This document shows positions 34,392 to 43,595 of a stretch of 64,000 bases of DNA, one piece after another. The stretch's first letter is position 1; the number at the start of each line of letters is the position of its first letter. The notes under the pieces were generated by a model. The model saw nothing but the letters and a program-made list of their open reading frames with translations. It was not told the origin of the DNA and did no database searches. Location: NCBI GenBank assembly GCA_964397425.1, contig CAYNID010000008.1, positions 31,909-95,908 on the forward strand. The letters run 5' to 3'. Position numbers and translations under genes: made by a program. The DNA is from Hallerella sp964397425. Its GTDB lineage: Bacteria > Fibrobacterota > Fibrobacteria > Fibrobacterales > Fibrobacteraceae.

Positions 34392-37300
34392 GAGCAGTCT
34401 CCATTTGAAAACAGTTCCGGCATAAGTTCCCGCATTTTTTCCCGCGCAACTTTCCATTCTTCTCCAAAATCTCCTTCCGCAGCGTATCCGCACACTTCCG
34501 GATTTTGGATATCCAACAAATCTTTCGCGGTGAAATACTTCAACGCAGAATTCAGTTCCGGGAACAATTTTTCAAAAGAGTCCAGTTCCTTTTTTTCGTC
34601 TGCAACTACCGTAATGGGAACTGCTTTTCTGAAATTTTCATCATACATTAAACCGTAAATTTGATTCAGTCGATTTTGAGCATCTTCCTTCTTCAACTGA
34701 AGACAGATGCGGTACGGTTTTTTATCCCGTTTCGCCTCTTCTACTTCATTTTTCCCACCAAACAGAAACAGTTGCACTGTTTGAGCTTCTCCAGCAGCCA
34801 GCAAACCGAGAGCGTTCACATAACTGGGAAGGGAATTTTTTTCCAGATCCTTCTTTTCAATTATTGATCGTTTGACTTCAACCAAATTCACTTCATTTTC
34901 CAATTTCTGCAAAATGGAAATATTCCCCATAAGCGTCCAACTTGCCTTTTCATGCGAAAGGGAAACTTCCAGTTTTTGGGAAGCAAACTGCCCCTTCGGA
35001 AGCGTTTCCCGAATTTTTTCAGCAAAAGAAGTCGCCTTTTCGTCCAACGATTTCCAAATTTCCTCGCCAAAATCCCCACGTGGAATGGCTCCCTTTTGCA
35101 AAAGAAAATTCTGATTCATTTCAGATTCATCCTGCTCGATTCCCAGTTTTTCTGCAACCATTCTGCGCAATAGCATCGCTTCTTCCAAGGGAGTAAGTTC
35201 TATCGGCTCCAAAGAAATTTTTTCAGGATCTTTTTCGATTTCTTCGACATTCAAGGAACGATTCGCCTGAAATTCAAACGGGTCTTCCAAAAATTTTCGA
35301 ATGGAAGAAGCGGAAACCCGAATGGGCAAATTTTCCTTTTTCTGCCGAGATTTTTCAGAAAAATGTTTCGCTTTCCAGGCTTCTATTTTCAAGTTCTTTT
35401 CATCTGCACTAAAACATTTCAACGCCATTTTGTTGCGGCGTTCGCGAGCCGTAAAAAGTTCTTTCCAAGAACGGTTTTCATCGATTTTTATTTCCTGAAC
35501 GTTCAGCGGAATCTTGCCGCCAGAAGCCTTCTCCACCAGATTTTTCAAATCATTCACCACCGAAGAGGGATAAAGCTCTTCGTCTTTGGGCAAATACCAT
35601 CCTTGATAACTGATGTGAAAACTTGCACTGGTACTCATCAGCTGGCAAAGAAACGCGTAGCGATTTTTGTCTATCGACGTATCATCTCCCGGCCAAGACT
35701 TGACGGATTTTCTCAAATCCAACGAATCCTCTTTTGAAGCCCCCGGAAAATCTTTGGCATTCGCCCCCATAAAGAAAAGATGTTTCACCGGAATTGTACG
35801 GTTCGGGGCGAATTTCATAAACGTGATGCCGTTTATCAAAAGGCTGCCAAAACTGTAAGACGAGTTTTGCGTTGATTCCCGCAAAGTCATATACACCATG
35901 TTCCACGAAATTTCCGAAGCTCCCGCCGCAAATTGATACGCCAATCCGTCGATGGATTCAAGGACATTTTGGAAAACAAGGCCTTCCCCGTCCAATCCTT
36001 TTGGAGGGATTTGCATCAAAAGCCATTCGCACAAAAAGTTTTTCCATTCCGAAAAGTCCCGCGAATTTTCAAGCGAAATCGGTTTCATCTGAATCCAATT
36101 TTCCAGGGATTCCACGGCATCTGCAAAATGGGTCAGCAATTTATCGTTTCCGCTTTCCATATCCGAATAAGGCAAGCAATCTCCGACAGGCGAATCCGAA
36201 AGCCGCGAAAGCAATAAGCGGCGAACGCCCCAAAGCCAACCTCCTTTTTTATCTTCATTGTCCGGGCAATCGCGGTAAACATTCATTTCGCTCACCCACG
36301 ATTCCCACTTGGCGACTTCTTCCGGTTCAATTTTCCAGGCACTTTGAACCACAGGATTGCGCATCAGAGAAAAGAAATCCGGACGGCTCAATGCGCCATT
36401 CCTTTTGATGGAAAAAAGTTTTTCAAGAGCGTTCCCGACAAGGGATTCTTTTTCTGCGGAATCCACAATGGAAAACGGCAAATGGACTCCGTCCTCGTCC
36501 CCTTTTTCTTTTTGATCGAAAACTTGAAGTATCGCGGAATAATAATCGGGCAAATTGGGCGAGACGACAAGAATGTCCCGCATGGAAGCCCCATTCAAAA
36601 GCAATTTGCAAATTCGAGAATGAATCGCTTCGACTTCGCGGACTTTAGTCGGCGCAGAAGTAATCGAAATGGAATCATCGGAATCTTGAATGGAAAAATT
36701 CGGCGAAAACGCATTATTCCGGTTTGCCACCATTCTTTGAATTTCGCTCAACAGCGTTTTGCCGGGCACTTCTTCGTTCCACTGGATTTTTTCCATTTCC
36801 TCTTTGGGAAAATCAAAATTATAATCATTCGCCAGGCACCAGAGTTTGATGCTGTCCCGCCCGGCGCGGCCCCACGCCCGGAGCAAATCGTTTTCATCCT
36901 CTTTTAAATTTTCGTCCCCATCGTTTTTCAAATGTTCCCAATAACTTTGGGAACGTAAATCTTCCCAAAACTGCATACAAGGATTTTGAATATATGCGTA
37001 AACTTCGTGAGTCTTGGCGAATTCCCGTAAAACAACCCGATAAAATTGTCCCATTCCGGAAAGTCCCAAAATAAAGACCGGTTCTGATGAATCAAAATGA
37101 AATTTCGGCGTTCCATTTTCTTTGCAAGCTTCGAACATGAACGGCAACGTCAAATAACGGGAATCGGGATTCACCTTTTCAAAAGCCGCCGTCAACAGGG
37201 ATTTTCCGTTTTCCGCGGACTTGTGGAAAATGGCGGAATAAAGTTTGCGTTCCCAATCTTCGTTTTCGACTTCGACGCCATTCCGGTCTTTAAAGAACGA

Positions 37301-37843
37301 CTGCAAATGTCCCTCTTTCCAACAATCGAGAATCCCTTGCCCCTGATTTTCCACATTTCCGGAGTTTTCGTTCCAAAATCCGCTCGGTCGGCTGGTTTCG
37401 TATTCTAAAAAAAGAGCCGCCATTTTATTCGCCAAATCGAATGCGCGGGATTCATCCCAACGGAAAGAATCCGATTTGTCTTTCACAAACAGGTAATTGG
37501 CAACATAAGGACTGAACTTTTGGGATAAATTCTCCTTGCCTTCCGCGGCGATGTTTTGCAAATAAGCGACAATCGTATTGCGGAGCAATTCCGACGAAAG
37601 CTTTTTCGTTTTGTCATTCCCGCCTAAAATTTCAAACAGGAAAGAGTCCATGGAGCTCTTGTTCAAGTTGGCCAAGACGCCTTTCTTTTCCATCCAACGC
37701 AAGCAGAACCATTGTTCTAATTTATAATCGGAAAAAATTATTTTAGGAGGATTAAATGGAGAATTCCACACCCGGGAAACTTCATCTATCATCCTGTCCG
37801 CAATCGAGTCCAAATTCAAGGCAAAATTCAAATGCAAAGCCAT
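34379..37843 (-). CDS. recC: exodeoxyribonuclease V gamma subunit RecC
   Basis: A 1154-residue RecC, the subunit that splits the duplex and, in E. coli, recognises Chi. Visible family features are KIIFSDYKLEQWFCLRWMEK near the start, PVFILGLSGMGQFYRVVLRE, SITSAPTKVREVEAIHSRIC, LFFMGANAKDFPG, and a degenerate nuclease-like C-terminus. RecC diverges strongly between phyla, so the Chi sequence cannot be predicted. GGAGC five bases before the ATG supports the start. It is the first gene of recC-recB-recD, an order common outside Enterobacteria. Confidence 0.92.
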   Translation of the reverse strand: MALHLNFALNLDSIADRMIDEVSRVWNSPFNPPKIIFSDYKLEQWFCLRWMEKKGVLANLNKSSMDSFLFEILGGNDKTKKLSSELLRNTIVAYLQNIAAEGKENLSQKFSPYVANYLFVKDKSDSFRWDESRAFDLANKMAALFLEYETSRPSGFWNENSGNVENQGQGILDCWKEGHLQSFFKDRNGVEVENEDWERKLYSAIFHKSAENGKSLLTAAFEKVNPDSRYLTLPFMFEACKENGTPKFHFDSSEPVFILGLSGMGQFYRVVLREFAKTHEVYAYIQNPCMQFWEDLRSQSYWEHLKNDGDENLKEDENDLLRAWGRAGRDSIKLWCLANDYNFDFPKEEMEKIQWNEEVPGKTLLSEIQRMVANRNNAFSPNFSIQDSDDSISITSAPTKVREVEAIHSRICKLLLNGASMRDILVVSPNLPDYYSAILQVFDQKEKGDEDGVHLPFSIVDSAEKESLVGNALEKLFSIKRNGALSRPDFFSLMRNPVVQSAWKIEPEEVAKWESWVSEMNVYRDCPDNEDKKGGWLWGVRRLLLSRLSDSPVGDCLPYSDMESGNDKLLTHFADAVESLENWIQMKPISLENSRDFSEWKNFLCEWLLMQIPPKGLDGEGLVFQNVLESIDGLAYQFAAGASEISWNMVYMTLRESTQNSSYSFGSLLINGITFMKFAPNRTIPVKHLFFMGANAKDFPGASKEDSLDLRKSVKSWPGDDTSIDKNRYAFLCQLMSTSASFHISYQGWYLPKDEELYPSSVVNDLKNLVEKASGGKIPLNVQEIKIDENRSWKELFTARERRNKMALKCFSADEKNLKIEAWKAKHFSEKSRQKKENLPIRVSASSIRKFLEDPFEFQANRSLNVEEIEKDPEKISLEPIELTPLEEAMLLRRMVAEKLGIEQDESEMNQNFLLQKGAIPRGDFGEEIWKSLDEKATSFAEKIRETLPKGQFASQKLEVSLSHEKASWTLMGNISILQKLENEVNLVEVKRSIIEKKDLEKNSLPSYVNALGLLAAGEAQTVQLFLFGGKNEVEEAKRDKKPYRICLQLKKEDAQNRLNQIYGLMYDENFRKAVPITVVADEKKELDSFEKLFPELNSALKYFTAKDLLDIQNPEVCGYAAEGDFGEEWKVAREKMRELMPELFSNGDCSCQK

Positions 37844-38005
37844 AAATGCTCCAACATCTACAGTTAAAAATCAAAATTCAGCGTTCCAAAAGATCTTTGA
37901 GGATTTTCCCATGGATACTGCCCTCTTTTTATACAATATAGATTTTTATTCAGGCATTATTTAGACATTTTCTGTCAATTTTCGTTTTTCAAGAAACTAG
38001 GGAGC

Positions 38006-38036
38006 TGTAGAATTAGGAATTAGAAATGAGGAATTG
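38006..38036 (+). repeat. AATT-rich direct repeats in the recC/GIY-YIG spacer
   Basis: Short near-tandem units (AGAATTAGGAATTAGAAATG, then AGGAATTG). The gene-free stretch 37844-38201 otherwise holds only the AT-rich upstream region of recC and repeat copy B. A similar string of GGAATT-like units is seen at 62541-62569. Confidence 0.35.
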
Positions 38037-38062
38037 AGCTGTGTCGGGAAAACTCTTTTTGA

Positions 38063-38152
38063 TGGGGTTTTAACGGAAAGCCTTTTCGGCTAGTGGAGTG
38101 AAGTTTGCACGGTTTAGGCGGCAAAGGCGGGCCGTTTTCGTAAAACGGAAAT
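38063..38152 (+). repeat. dispersed structured repeat, copy B
   Basis: Aligns with copy A (529-620): TTTGCACGGTTTAGGCGGCA and GGGCCGTTTTCG here match TTCGCACGGTTTAGGCCGCG and GGGCCGTTTTCG there. Two small hairpins are visible: AGCC-TTTTC-GGCT at 38079-38091 and CCGTTTT-CGT-AAAACGG at 38132-38148. It ends at the first possible ATG (38151) of the GIY-YIG gene, so it could be part of that gene's leader. Confidence 0.6.
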
Positions 38153-38201
38153 GTTCTTTTGCAAAAAACGGAATCCGGCATCTAAAATCTATTTTTGTGC
38201 C

Positions 38202-38537
38202 GTGCCCCATTTCGTCTACATGCTCCTTTGCAAAGGCAACCGGATTTACACCGGCTACGCAACCGATGTGAACGCCCGTTTTAAAACCCATCAAGAGGGG
38301 AAAGGCGCCAAATTCACCAAGGCGTTTCCACCCATTCAAATCCTCAAAGTTTTTGAATTGGAAACAAAGCACGCCGCGCTGCGCCTAGAATCTCTCATCA
38401 AAAAGCAAAGCGTCAACGTCAAATGGGAATGCGTCAAACTTCCAGATAAAAGTTTGCCCGCATTCTTTTCCGATCCCGTCAGTGCGCCTCGAGCCAGTTC
38501 CCGCCAAAGCCGACGGAAGCGACCAGAGGCACCTTGA
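38202..38537 (+). CDS. GIY-YIG nuclease family protein
   Basis: A small protein (111 residues from the GTG at 38202, or 128 from ATG 38151) of the UPF0213/YhbQ type: FVYMLLCKGNRIYTGYATDV contains the GIY-YIG pair as VYM...YTGY. Then ARFKTHQEGKGAKFTKAFPP (with catalytic-type Arg) and ALRLESLIKK (with Glu) follow. Members have endonuclease activity on DNA in some cases, but the cellular role is unclear. The GTG matches the usual family start; the ATG would add 17 unmatched residues. Its 3' end overlaps convergent polA by 59 bases, and the last 25 residues look like read-through into antisense polA sequence. Confidence 0.75.
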   Translation: MPHFVYMLLCKGNRIYTGYATDVNARFKTHQEGKGAKFTKAFPPIQILKVFELETKHAALRLESLIKKQSVNVKWECVKLPDKSLPAFFSDPVSAPRASSRQSRRKRPEAP

Positions 38538-41247
38538 GAACCATCGCGTTCTGCATTTCATCCTGGATGATTTTTCCCATTTCGACAGCACTTTCCCGTG
38601 GGCATTCAAAGACCAATTCGTCGTGCACCTGCAAAATCATCTTCAACGGCAACGAATCCTTTTCGATGCGCTGGGCCACGCGAATCATGGCGACCTTGAT
38701 CAAATCCGCGGCGCTGCCCTGTACCGGAGTATTCACCGCCATGCGTTCCGCCATCTGGCATTCTGTCCGGTCCGAAGAATCGATTCCCGGAATATTCCGG
38801 CGGCGGCCCGTGAGCGTTTCCACATATCCGTGTTCATGCGCGAAACACTTCGTTTCTTCTACATAAGATTCCACGCCGCGGTACAGCTGAAAATAGCCAT
38901 CGATAAACGCTTTCGCTTCGGCCATCGAAATGTGCAAATCCCGCGAAAGCCGGAAAGGCGTCATGCCGTAAAGGACTCCGAAATTCACCACCTTGGCACG
39001 GCGGCGTTCGTCCGCGGTGACTTCGGACGGCGACTTTTGAAACACGGCAGACGCGGTCAGCGCATGGATGTCAACGCCTTGATTGTAAGCTTCGATCAGT
39101 TTTTCGTCGCCGCTCAAATGCGCGAGCATTCGAAGTTCTATTTGCGAATAATCCGCCGAAAGAATCACATGGTGAACTGGGTCCGCAGGAACAAACGCGG
39201 CGCGAATCTTTTTTCCCTCTTCGGAGCGAATGGGGATGTTCTGCAAGTTCGGGTCACGGGAAGAAAGGCGGCCAGTCGCCGTTCCCCACTGGACAAAGTT
39301 TGTATGAATCCGGCGCGTTTCCCGGTTGATCAGTTTCGGCAAAACTTCCACATACGTGTTTTGCAGTTTTTTCAACTCCCGATAATTCAAAATGGCCTGG
39401 ATGAAAACAGTTTCCTGTTCCGTCAATTCGAATTCGTTCAAAAGCCGGTCCAAAACGGCACTGTCCGTGCTGCGCCCTGTCGCCGTTTTTTTCAACACTT
39501 TCAATTTAAAATCATCGTAAAGGACTTCCGCCAATTGTTTGGGGGAACCGATGTTGAACGGGTTTCCGCCAGAAAGCCTGTAAATCAACTCTTCGACTTT
39601 CTCGATGCGGGCGGAAAAATCCTGAGAAAGCTCGGACAGCGCTTTTTCGTTGACCGACGCCCCGGTTTCTTCCATTTGAAAAAGAACTTTGAGAATCGGC
39701 ATCTCCGTTTCTTCAAAATGTTTTTTCAAATTTCCCTTTTCCAAACGTTCCTGGATTTTATCCCAAAGTTCAAAAATCGCCGCCGCGGTCTGAGTCGCAT
39801 AAAGACCCGCTTCTTCAACAGGAACACGGCAAAATTCGATTTCATATTTTCCATGTCCGACAAGCGTTTCGACAGAGGGCAAATCCCGCCCCGCATAACG
39901 CATCGAAAGTTCTTCTAATCCGTATTTCGATTCTCCCGGAGAAATCATCCAGGCGCCTATCAGAGCGTCGCAAATTTTCGGCGGTTCCACGCATTCGTCC
40001 ATGGCGCGGGAAAGTACGTGCAATGCGGTTTTTGCGCCAAACATTCTCCACGATTTCTGGGCGACCGTAAAAACGGGAACGAACCAATCCGAAAAAAATT
40101 CCGAATCGATGTTGTTCAACGGAATTCCCATTTCATCCGTATGTCCCAGGGGAACGTAAAAACCTTTATTTGGGGAAACAGCAAAGGCGACTCCGGAAAT
40201 TCGGGTTGTCATTTGATCCGATCCGTCGAACATAACGGAAATCGCCGGCGATTCGCAGCCCTCCACCGCAGCCATCATTTCGTTGAAAGCCTTTGTCGTG
40301 CGGACGACAGTTGATTCGAACGGCACGGATTCTTTCTGCTGAGGCCTTTCCAAATGCGATGACTTCGAAGGGACCTTTTCCAAAAGCCGCAACAGGCTGA
40401 AAATTTCATTTTCCCGGAAAATTTTTTCTAACGCGTCTGCATCCACGCCGTGAAATTCCAGTTCTCCGACAGTCCCCTGAAAACCTCTCGCCGATTGAAT
40501 CGTCACCAGTTCCCGCGAAAGGAAGGCGTTTTCTTTCCCCTTTTCCAAATTGTCGTGCAAACCTTTTTTCGTCACTTTGTCCAAGTTTGCATACAAATTG
40601 TCGATGGTTCCAAATTCCGTCAACAGTTGCACGGCTGTTTTCGGACCCACTTTCGCCACGCCGGGAACATTGTCCGAAGAATCTCCCATCAGCGCCAGAT
40701 AATCGCGGATTTGCGAGGGCTGCACTCCGTATTTTTCAAGCACTTCTTTGGGTCCAAAATCAACGCCATCCGCGCCCGATTCCAAATGGAACAAGTGGAT
40801 TCGATCGTTCACCACCTGAGAAAGGTCCTTGTCTTTCGTGACCAGGAAAATCTGTTCAAAGCCTTCGCGGTAAGCGACTTCCGCAACGGCAGCCATCACG
40901 TCATCGGCTTCATAGCCTTTTTCAGAAAGCATCGGAATGCCGCTCGCCCGAATGACTTCTTCCAAAAGCGGCATCTGTTTCGCCATGTCTTCCGGCATCG
41001 GACCGCGATTCGCTTTGTATTCCGGATAAAGTTCATGCCGGAACGTCGGAGCTCCCACGTCGCAGACGATGGCAAAATGAGTCGGCTGGTGTTTGGCCAA
41101 AAGCCTCAAGACCGCGCCCCAATAACCATGCACCAGCGATACATCCAAACCCTCTTTGTTCACCAGAGGATTCTTGGAATAAGCGTAAAACATGCGGAAC
41201 GCTAGCGCATAGGAATCCAAAAGGAACAATTTGCGTGGCTGCGACAC
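38479..41247 (-). CDS. polA: DNA polymerase I
   Basis: A 922-residue PolA. The 5'-3' exonuclease/flap domain (1-290) has FAIVCDVGAPTFRHELYPEY, EADDVMAAVAEVA and DYLALMGDSSDNVPGVAKVG. A 3'-5' exonuclease-like domain follows (about 310-510). There the first catalytic motif, usually DxE, reads ISVMFDGSDQM, so proofreading is probably lost. The polymerase domain has motif A SADYSQIELRMLAHLSGD, motif B VVNFGVLYGMTPFRLS and motif C LQVHDELVFECP. The start is GTG at 41247 with GGAGG six bases upstream. It follows purT by 8 bases, in an operon with it. It fills gaps in repair and removes primers. Confidence 0.97.
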   Translation of the reverse strand: MSQPRKLFLLDSYALAFRMFYAYSKNPLVNKEGLDVSLVHGYWGAVLRLLAKHQPTHFAIVCDVGAPTFRHELYPEYKANRGPMPEDMAKQMPLLEEVIRASGIPMLSEKGYEADDVMAAVAEVAYREGFEQIFLVTKDKDLSQVVNDRIHLFHLESGADGVDFGPKEVLEKYGVQPSQIRDYLALMGDSSDNVPGVAKVGPKTAVQLLTEFGTIDNLYANLDKVTKKGLHDNLEKGKENAFLSRELVTIQSARGFQGTVGELEFHGVDADALEKIFRENEIFSLLRLLEKVPSKSSHLERPQQKESVPFESTVVRTTKAFNEMMAAVEGCESPAISVMFDGSDQMTTRISGVAFAVSPNKGFYVPLGHTDEMGIPLNNIDSEFFSDWFVPVFTVAQKSWRMFGAKTALHVLSRAMDECVEPPKICDALIGAWMISPGESKYGLEELSMRYAGRDLPSVETLVGHGKYEIEFCRVPVEEAGLYATQTAAAIFELWDKIQERLEKGNLKKHFEETEMPILKVLFQMEETGASVNEKALSELSQDFSARIEKVEELIYRLSGGNPFNIGSPKQLAEVLYDDFKLKVLKKTATGRSTDSAVLDRLLNEFELTEQETVFIQAILNYRELKKLQNTYVEVLPKLINRETRRIHTNFVQWGTATGRLSSRDPNLQNIPIRSEEGKKIRAAFVPADPVHHVILSADYSQIELRMLAHLSGDEKLIEAYNQGVDIHALTASAVFQKSPSEVTADERRRAKVVNFGVLYGMTPFRLSRDLHISMAEAKAFIDGYFQLYRGVESYVEETKCFAHEHGYVETLTGRRRNIPGIDSSDRTECQMAERMAVNTPVQGSAADLIKVAMIRVAQRIEKDSLPLKMILQVHDELVFECPRESAVEMGKIIQDEMQNAMVLKVPLVASVGFGGNWLEAH

Positions 41248-41255
41248 GGCCCCTC

Positions 41256-42452
41256 CTATTGTTCAACGCGAAGTTTTTGACGCATCGCCTTTACAGTTTC
41301 AACCGCTTTTTCAACGGACTCCGCCCGGGAAAGCAAAACGCCCATCCGCCGATGTCCGCCAATTTCCGGTTTTCCGAACAGGCGAATGTCCGTATTCGGC
41401 TCCGACAGAACCTGTTCCAGATTTTCAAAGCGCACCTGATCCGATTCTCCTTCGAGAACAATCGCCTTGGAAGCCGACGGACCGCGGAACGCAATTTCCG
41501 GAATCGGCAGTCCGAGGATGGCGCGGGCGTGCAGGGCAAATTCCGAAAGATCCTGGGAAATGAGAGTCACCATGCCCGTATCATGAGGCCGCGGACTGAC
41601 TTCGCTGAACAGGACTTCATCGCCACAGACAAACATTTCTACGCCAAAAATGCCGCGTCCGCCAAGTGCATCCGTGATTTTTTTCGCAATGTCATGCGCT
41701 TTTTTCAAAACATCCGCATTCATCGGCTGGGGCTGCCAGGATTCTTGATAATCGCCCTTCTCCTGATGATGCCCAACGGGTTCCAAGAAGCTGGTTCCGC
41801 CCACATGACGGACGGTGAGCATCGTAATTTCATAATCGAACGGAACAAAACCTTCGACAATCACGCGCGAAGCTTTTCCCGTGCGCCCTTCGCTTTGGGA
41901 AATGTTCCAGGCTTTTTCCACATCCGCTTCGGACTTCACCGTGCTCTGTCCATGCCCCGAAGAGCTCATCACCGGTTTCACGACACAGGGAATCCCCACC
42001 GCCTTGACTGCCGCTTTGAAATCTTCTTCGGTATCGGCAAAACGGTATGGGGACGTTTTGATTCCCAATGTTTCCGCGGCCAAACGGCGAATGCCTTCAC
42101 GATTCATGGTCAAACGGGTCGCCATCGCAGTCGGAATGACGTTATAGCCTTCTTTTTCCAATTCAACGAGAGTCGGAGTCGCTATCGCTTCCACTTCGGG
42201 AACAATGTAATCGGGCTTTTCCTGTTCGATAATCCGGCGAAGCGCCTCGCCGTCGAGCATGTTGACCACATGGCTGCGGTGCGCCACTTGCATTCCGGGA
42301 GCATTGGCATACCTATCGACAGCAATTGTTTCAACGCCAAGGCGCATCATTTCAATGATCACTTCTTTGCCCAATTCCCCTGCGCCGCAAAAGAGAACGC
42401 GCGTCGCGCTTTTACTCAACGGAGTTCCAATCGTTCCAAGTTGTGCTGTCAT
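41256..42452 (-). CDS. purT: formate-dependent phosphoribosylglycinamide formyltransferase (GAR transformylase 2)
   Basis: A 398-residue ATP-grasp enzyme converting GAR plus formate and ATP to formyl-GAR in purine synthesis. The N-terminal domain has VLFCGAGELGKEVIIEMMRL, then VVPEVEAIAT-type text (YIVPEVEAIATPTL), the ATP-grasp domain has PCVVKPVMSSSGHGQS, and VLFSEVSPRPHDTGMVTL is the metal/ATP site. Length agrees with E. coli PurT (392). GAGGA four bases upstream supports ATG 42452. It lies between a secreted protein gene (7 bases upstream) and polA (8 bases downstream). Use of formate is consistent with a formate-producing anaerobe. Confidence 0.95.
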   Translation of the reverse strand: MTAQLGTIGTPLSKSATRVLFCGAGELGKEVIIEMMRLGVETIAVDRYANAPGMQVAHRSHVVNMLDGEALRRIIEQEKPDYIVPEVEAIATPTLVELEKEGYNVIPTAMATRLTMNREGIRRLAAETLGIKTSPYRFADTEEDFKAAVKAVGIPCVVKPVMSSSGHGQSTVKSEADVEKAWNISQSEGRTGKASRVIVEGFVPFDYEITMLTVRHVGGTSFLEPVGHHQEKGDYQESWQPQPMNADVLKKAHDIAKKITDALGGRGIFGVEMFVCGDEVLFSEVSPRPHDTGMVTLISQDLSEFALHARAILGLPIPEIAFRGPSASKAIVLEGESDQVRFENLEQVLSEPNTDIRLFGKPEIGGHRRMGVLLSRAESVEKAVETVKAMRQKLRVEQ

Positions 42453-42459
42453 TTTATCC

Positions 42460-42990
42460 TCACTTTTTTCCAGAAGTTCCCAGTTCATAACCGTTCAGGC
42501 AAGAGACCGCGTTTTCGTTGCAGGGAGTCCCCGCGCGCGAAGTCGTCTCGCCATCGGATTCGAATACGGCGAGAACCATCCGGCTGAAATCATACGACGC
42601 GCCCTTTCCCACCGAAACCTTGTAATACAAATCCTCGTCTCGCGTGTAGACCAAAACGGTCACCGATTCGCGGGAGTTGCGTTTGCTTTTGAGGCTGTAA
42701 CCATAAGGAACTTCCTTGATGGTGAACATCCTGAGTTCGGGCATGACAACGCCAAAATCATTCCACGTTTTATAACGGCCCGCCGCCCGCGCATTGAAAA
42801 ATGCCGAAGAATCCTTTTCGTTCAATGTCTCCATCGTTTCGTTTATGCGCGTATCGTAAGTTTCCTGAACCAGGCGAAGTTCTTCTTCTTGAGCTGTCAA
42901 ACGGTCTTCGGAATCCATCGGTTCGTATTCCGCAAAAGCGTGCGGCGAAAGCAGACAAAAAGCCAAAACGGCAAACGGGAAAATCTTCAT
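42460..42990 (-). CDS. secreted protein of unknown function, 176 residues
   Basis: A signal peptide (MKIFPFAVLAFCLLSPHAFA) is followed by a Glu-rich helical stretch (residues 25-65) and a likely beta-rich region with WNDFGVVMPELRMFTIKEVP and VTVLVYTRDEDLYYKVSVG. A Cys pair (CNENAVSC) near the end could form a disulfide. No family is recognised. It is 7 bases before purT and so the first gene of a three-gene set with purT and polA; a functional link is not evident. Confidence 0.7.
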   Translation of the reverse strand: MKIFPFAVLAFCLLSPHAFAEYEPMDSEDRLTAQEEELRLVQETYDTRINETMETLNEKDSSAFFNARAAGRYKTWNDFGVVMPELRMFTIKEVPYGYSLKSKRNSRESVTVLVYTRDEDLYYKVSVGKGASYDFSRMVLAVFESDGETTSRAGTPCNENAVSCLNGYELGTSGKK

Positions 42991-43120
42991 ATCCCAACAT
43001 TAAAAATTTTTTCAACCTCCTCTTGCGCCCGTTTCCGCGAATGGTGATTTTCAAAGGGTCCCACGCCAGATTTTCAATGCAAACGAAATGACGACCGGAG
43101 AAAAGAAAGCCCAGAATTCC

Positions 43121-43149
43121 TTGACCGGGCTCCCATCTTTTTATATACT
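43121..43149 (+). promoter_or_regulatory. sigma70-type promoter of the DtxR-family gene
   Basis: TTGACC (43121-43126), a 17-base spacer, then TATACT (43144-43149). The expected transcription start near 43156 lies 24 bases before the ATG. It is the clearest -35/-10 pair I see in the window. Confidence 0.65.
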
Positions 43150-43162
43150 TAACCAAAGCTAA
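43149..43162 (+). promoter_or_regulatory. possible DtxR-type operator
   Basis: TTAACCAAAGCTAA is a TTA...TAA dyad that begins at the last base of the -10 box and covers the expected start site. Its half-sites recall DtxR/IdeR boxes (TTAGGnTAnnCTAA). It is well placed for self-repression by the metal-bound regulator encoded just downstream. Confidence 0.4.
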
Positions 43163-43179
43163 CAATCAGGATTTTCCCA

Positions 43180-43566
43180 ATGTCCCATTCGTCCAAACTT
43201 TCACAAAGCCTTGAAGATTACCTGGAAATGGTCCACATCCTTTGTTTAGAAAATAAAGGATGCGCACACGTCAAGGACATCGCCGAACGGCTTTCCGTCA
43301 AAATGCCCTCCGTAAACAAGGCGATGAACGAACTCAAAAAATACGACCTTGTCATCCAAGAGCCCTACACGGGAATTTCCCTCACGGCGAACGGGAAAAA
43401 AGCCGCCGCCAGAATTTTGGCCAGGCATTTTTTGTTAAAATCCCTGCTTGTCAAGCTCGGCGTCAACGAAAAGAACGCGAACGAAGACGCCTGCAAAATG
43501 GAGCACATCCTTTCACAAGAATCCCTCGATTGCATCGATCAATTTGTCCACGGCAAAGAACGCTGA
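43180..43566 (+). CDS. DtxR/MntR-family metal-dependent transcription regulator
   Basis: A 128-residue regulator: SQSLEDYLEMVHILCLENKG at the start, a winged helix with VKDIAERLSVKMPSVNKAMN, and a dimerisation/metal part with HFLLKSLLVKLGV and NEDACKMEHILSQESLDCI. The pattern E-D-Y-L-E, the Cys in DACKMEH, and the His/Glu set are family metal ligands. It lacks the C-terminal SH3-like domain, as MntR does. It probably senses Mn2+ or Fe2+ and represses transport genes. No metal transporter is adjacent. It has its own promoter and an apparent operator. Confidence 0.88.
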   Translation: MSHSSKLSQSLEDYLEMVHILCLENKGCAHVKDIAERLSVKMPSVNKAMNELKKYDLVIQEPYTGISLTANGKKAAARILARHFLLKSLLVKLGVNEKNANEDACKMEHILSQESLDCIDQFVHGKER

Positions 43567-43595
43567 CTTTGCCGTCCAAAGCGAATTCTCTGATT

